A stretch of 64,000 bases of DNA from RYN-230 sp963713815 (GTDB lineage Bacteria; Actinomycetota; Actinomycetes; Streptosporangiales; Streptosporangiaceae), in contig CAVQNH010000006.1 in NCBI GenBank assembly GCA_963713815.1, positions 62,001 to 126,000 of the forward strand, given 5' to 3'. The translations under genes were made by a program, and so were the position numbers. Positions 61,760 through 64,000 of this stretch are shown here, in pieces (positions within the stretch are counted from its first letter, which is position 1; each line of letters starts with the position of its first letter). Below the pieces are notes generated by a model. That model made no database searches. It was not told the DNA's origin and saw only the letters and a list, made by a program, of their open reading frames with translations.

Positions 61760-62704
61760 CTACGCCAGGCAGGTGAGGGGCGCCCCGCCGTTGTAGGCCA
61801 CCATGTCGGCCAGCGCGGCCGGCACATCGATCGGCCCGCCGCGCGGGGTCCCGGCCAGCTCGGCGCAGGCCCGGTGCAGGTTGCCGACGATCCGCTCGGC
61901 GTCGGCCCAGCCGGCGAACCGTCCCAGGCTGGTGTCCCGGGCCGCCTCGAGCGGGCTCACCCCGGCCGCCTGGGCGCGGGTGGCGACATCGAGGACGAAC
62001 CGGAGGTAGTCCAGCGTCGCCTCGAGCGGCCCGGGCCCCTCGAACACGGGACCATGGCCCGGCACGGTGATCCGGGCCCCGAGCGGCGCCACGACCTCCT
62101 CCAGCACCTCCACCGCCCCGGTCACCGAGCCCATCAGCAGGAACGGCGTGCCCCCGTTGAAGATCAGGTCCCCGCAGAACAGCACGGAACGCTCCGGGAT
62201 CCAGACGATCGAATCGTTAGTGGTATGGGCGGGGGTTCCCACGTGCCGCACGGACGCGCGCAGGTCCCCGGCGTGCACGGCGATCTCGTCGGTGAACGTG
62301 ACGAACGGCGGGTCCAGGGTCAGCTCGCCCCAGTCCGGGCCGTCCCAGATGCCCAGGTCGCGCGGCGGGCCGAAGGCGAGGGCCTCGGCGCGCGCGCTCT
62401 CATGGCCGACGATCGCCGCGGCCGGGAACAGGCAGTTGCCGAAGGTGTGGTCGCCGTGGTGGTGGGTGTTGACCACCGTGCGCACCGGCGCTGGCGTGAT
62501 CGCGGTGATCGCGGCCTGGTAGGCGCGGGTCCGGCGGTGGGTCGCGCAGGAGTCGATGCTGATGACTCCCTGCGGCCCGGTCAGGAAGCCGGTGTTGTTG
62601 ATCCACCAGGTGCCGTCCGGCTGGATGTAGGCGTAGACGCCGGCCGACACCTGGTGCACCTCGGGCCGTCCCGGGACGGTGATATCGCTGGGCAGGCTGC
62701 TCAT
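61760..62704 (-). CDS. Metallo-beta-lactamase-fold hydrolase
   Basis: 314 residues from ATG 62704 with AGGAGG at the correct distance. The zinc motif HxHxDH is at 81-86 (VVNTHHHGDHTFGNCLFPAA); further ligands are in RHVGTPAHTTNDSIVWIPER and ITVPGHGPVFEGPGPLEATL. VLFCGDLIFNGGTPFLLMGS is typical of the class. Substrate unknown; lactonase or thioesterase-type activities are common. Independent transcription unit. Confidence 0.92.
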   Translation of the reverse strand: MSSLPSDITVPGRPEVHQVSAGVYAYIQPDGTWWINNTGFLTGPQGVISIDSCATHRRTRAYQAAITAITPAPVRTVVNTHHHGDHTFGNCLFPAAAIVGHESARAEALAFGPPRDLGIWDGPDWGELTLDPPFVTFTDEIAVHAGDLRASVRHVGTPAHTTNDSIVWIPERSVLFCGDLIFNGGTPFLLMGSVTGAVEVLEEVVAPLGARITVPGHGPVFEGPGPLEATLDYLRFVLDVATRAQAAGVSPLEAARDTSLGRFAGWADAERIVGNLHRACAELAGTPRGGPIDVPAALADMVAYNGGAPLTCLA

Positions 62705-62803
62705 CAGGCCCTCCTTCGAGGGCCTAACCTAGCCGGGCCCGCCCGGAAGCCGCGGGCGGGACACCCCGGCCGATTCAGGCGGGCTGGCTCAGGCGGGGCC
62801 GGG

Positions 62804-63403
62804 TCAGACCGGGGTCGCTACCACGTGACGCACCCGGCCCAGGGCCGACCGGACCCGGAACGCCAGCCCGATCTCCATCACCCCGTAGATGATCAGCCAG
62901 ATCCCGAGGACCAGGGCCAGGGTCACCAGCGAGATGCCCGGGTAGGCCAGGACGACCACCCCGGCCGCGATGCTGAGCACGCCCATGAAGCCGGTCCAGC
63001 CCCGGTGGGTGCTCTCCCGGTTGGTCAGCGCGCCGAATATCTCCACGAACCCGTTGATTATCCAGAAGATGCCCAGCAGCAGGGCGAGCGCCACCACCGA
63101 GACCAGCACGTGGCGGACCGCGTACAGCCCGACCACGAAGGCGAGCAGCCCGAGCACGGCGTTCAGCACCCGGACGCCGCCGGTCACGTCGCTGCCCGTG
63201 AACGCGCCCACGAACTGGAACAGGCCGACCACGATCAGCTGGATGCCGAACAGCACCGCGATCGCGATGACGGTCGGGCCGGGCCACGCCACCGCGGCCA
63301 CTCCCGCGATCACGGTGAGGATGCCGAAAGTCAGGAGCCAGATCCAGTGCCGGCCGATCGCGGCGATCCGGTCGGCGGCGTCGATGCGGGGATTAGGACT
63401 CAT
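62804..63403 (-). CDS. HdeD-family (DUF308) membrane protein
   Basis: 199 residues with six membrane helices in three pairs, as in HdeD: HWIWLLTFGILTVIAGVAAV, AWPGPTVIAIAVLFGIQLIV, ALALLLGIFWIINGFVEIFG and GFMGVLSIAAGVVVLAYPGI then SLVTLALVLGIWLIIYGVME. HdeD is linked to acid resistance in enteric bacteria; in actinobacteria the role is not known. Monocistronic. Confidence 0.9.
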   Translation of the reverse strand: MSPNPRIDAADRIAAIGRHWIWLLTFGILTVIAGVAAVAWPGPTVIAIAVLFGIQLIVVGLFQFVGAFTGSDVTGGVRVLNAVLGLLAFVVGLYAVRHVLVSVVALALLLGIFWIINGFVEIFGALTNRESTHRGWTGFMGVLSIAAGVVVLAYPGISLVTLALVLGIWLIIYGVMEIGLAFRVRSALGRVRHVVATPV

Positions 63404-63655
63404 CCGGGGCTCCAGCGGTAGTCAAAAATGGGACGGCACCCAGCATCGGGCACGCTGCGGCGGCTGTCGATGGGCGGCCGCACAATGGCCGCGGCCCCGG
63501 TTGGTACGCGGTCACAACGACGCCAGTTCCCGTCACCGCCGGCCGGCCCGCCGCCAGCGCCGTACACCGGGACTTTGACAGCCGTCGATTTATTTGCCTA
63601 TCGTCGTTCATCTCTACGTCAACAAACCGCCGGGTGACCGGAGCGGGGAGCACGC

Positions 63656-64000
63656 ATGCACCGGGCGCCCGGAGTTTCCCGTCCTGCCTGGATGAAAGCG
63701 TTTCCGGGGAACGCCGACGGGGTCCGCCGGTCGCCGGTCGAGATCGTCGCCAACATGGCCTCGTACGTGACCAGGACGCCGGTCGCGGACCTGTCCGGGC
63801 TGCGCGGCGGCTGGTTCGGCCGGTGGACCGACGGGGTCGTGGCCATGCGCGGTGACTGCATCGCATTCGCCAGCCACTGGCAGCTGCACAACTACCGGGT
63901 CCTGACCGAGTCCGGGCCGCTCTGGGTGGTGCTCGGCGACTCGACCGCCCAGGGGCTCGGCGCGCCCAGCCCGGAAAGCGGGTACGTCGGCCAGGTGCTG
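63656..64000 (+). CDS. SGNH/GDSL-family hydrolase (3' end outside window)
   Basis: The frame opens at ATG 63656 with GGGGAG six bases upstream and runs off the window (115 codons seen). After an N-terminal region (MHRAPGVSRPAWMKAFPGNA, EIVANMASYVTRTP) comes the block I motif LWVVLGDSTAQGLGAPSPES, with nucleophile Ser in GDST. SGNH enzymes are esterases or acetylhydrolases; the remaining blocks (Gly, Asn, Asp-x-x-His) would lie beyond the window. Confidence 0.85.
   Translation, partial: MHRAPGVSRPAWMKAFPGNADGVRRSPVEIVANMASYVTRTPVADLSGLRGGWFGRWTDGVVAMRGDCIAFASHWQLHNYRVLTESGPLWVVLGDSTAQGLGAPSPESGYVGQVL

Overview
The window is a very GC-rich chromosomal stretch of an actinobacterium. Support comes from the gene families present: mycothiol-dependent DinB-fold enzyme, DUF3040, DUF397, 13E12/DUF222 relic, DUF574-type methyltransferase, the Rv2578c radical-SAM family, DUF2795, and a ClpC-like unfoldase with an actinobacterial N-terminus. 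A Streptosporangiales/Streptomycetales-like lineage fits best; the sequence does not allow a finer call. I saw no rRNA, tRNA, CRISPR array, prophage or intact insertion sequence.

Layout. 0-5.3 kb: a two-component pair, a methyltransferase and a run of small regulators (XRE-cupin, TetR, MerR). 5.3-8.6 kb: a DHA2 exporter co-transcribed with its MerR gene, and a radical-SAM protein. 9.3-13.1 kb: a minus-strand cluster of a membrane-anchored acidic protein, a CYTH-CHAD protein, a ParA-like ATPase overlapping it by ATGA, and an unknown protein. CHAD domains bind polyphosphate, so this is the best candidate here for an undescribed system (possibly polyphosphate-body positioning). 14-19.4 kb: a His-motif membrane protein, a YceI/ABC-exporter operon and a second two-component pair. 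19.4-24.1 kb: methyltransferase, GCS2-family ligase, hypothetical genes and a truncated permease. 24.4-27.8 kb: an operon of glycosyltransferase, hopanoid C-3 methylase HpnR and an SDR. 29-36.8 kb: Fpg-family glycosylase, a large AAA/LuxR regulator, MFS exporter, an orphan histidine kinase and a Nudix hydrolase. 36.9-45.8 kb: an aerobic benzoyl-CoA (box) catabolic region with a PaaX-type regulator, a CocE-type hydrolase, BoxC, BoxB, benzoate-CoA ligase and an amidohydrolase, but no BoxA. 45.8-46.9 kb: decayed VapC and 13E12 genes and a DUF397 gene. 47-64 kb: zwf, a VIT1-type transporter, nitronate monooxygenase, ClC channel, TetR with divergent hydrolase, GNAT, ClpC-like ATPase, DUF2795, acylphosphatase, two coupled hypotheticals, metallo-beta-lactamase fold enzyme, HdeD-like protein and a partial SGNH hydrolase.

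An unusual feature is the number of reading-frame breaks. About eleven otherwise complete genes switch frame once or twice while their protein similarity continues unbroken. Several breaks sit at C/G runs or short tandem repeats. Residual assembly indels are the simplest explanation, and I list these genes as CDS with the break described. Separately there are true remnants keeping only a C-terminal or internal part (FtsX tail, transglutaminase tail, APC permease half, VapC, 13E12); these are listed as pseudogenes.
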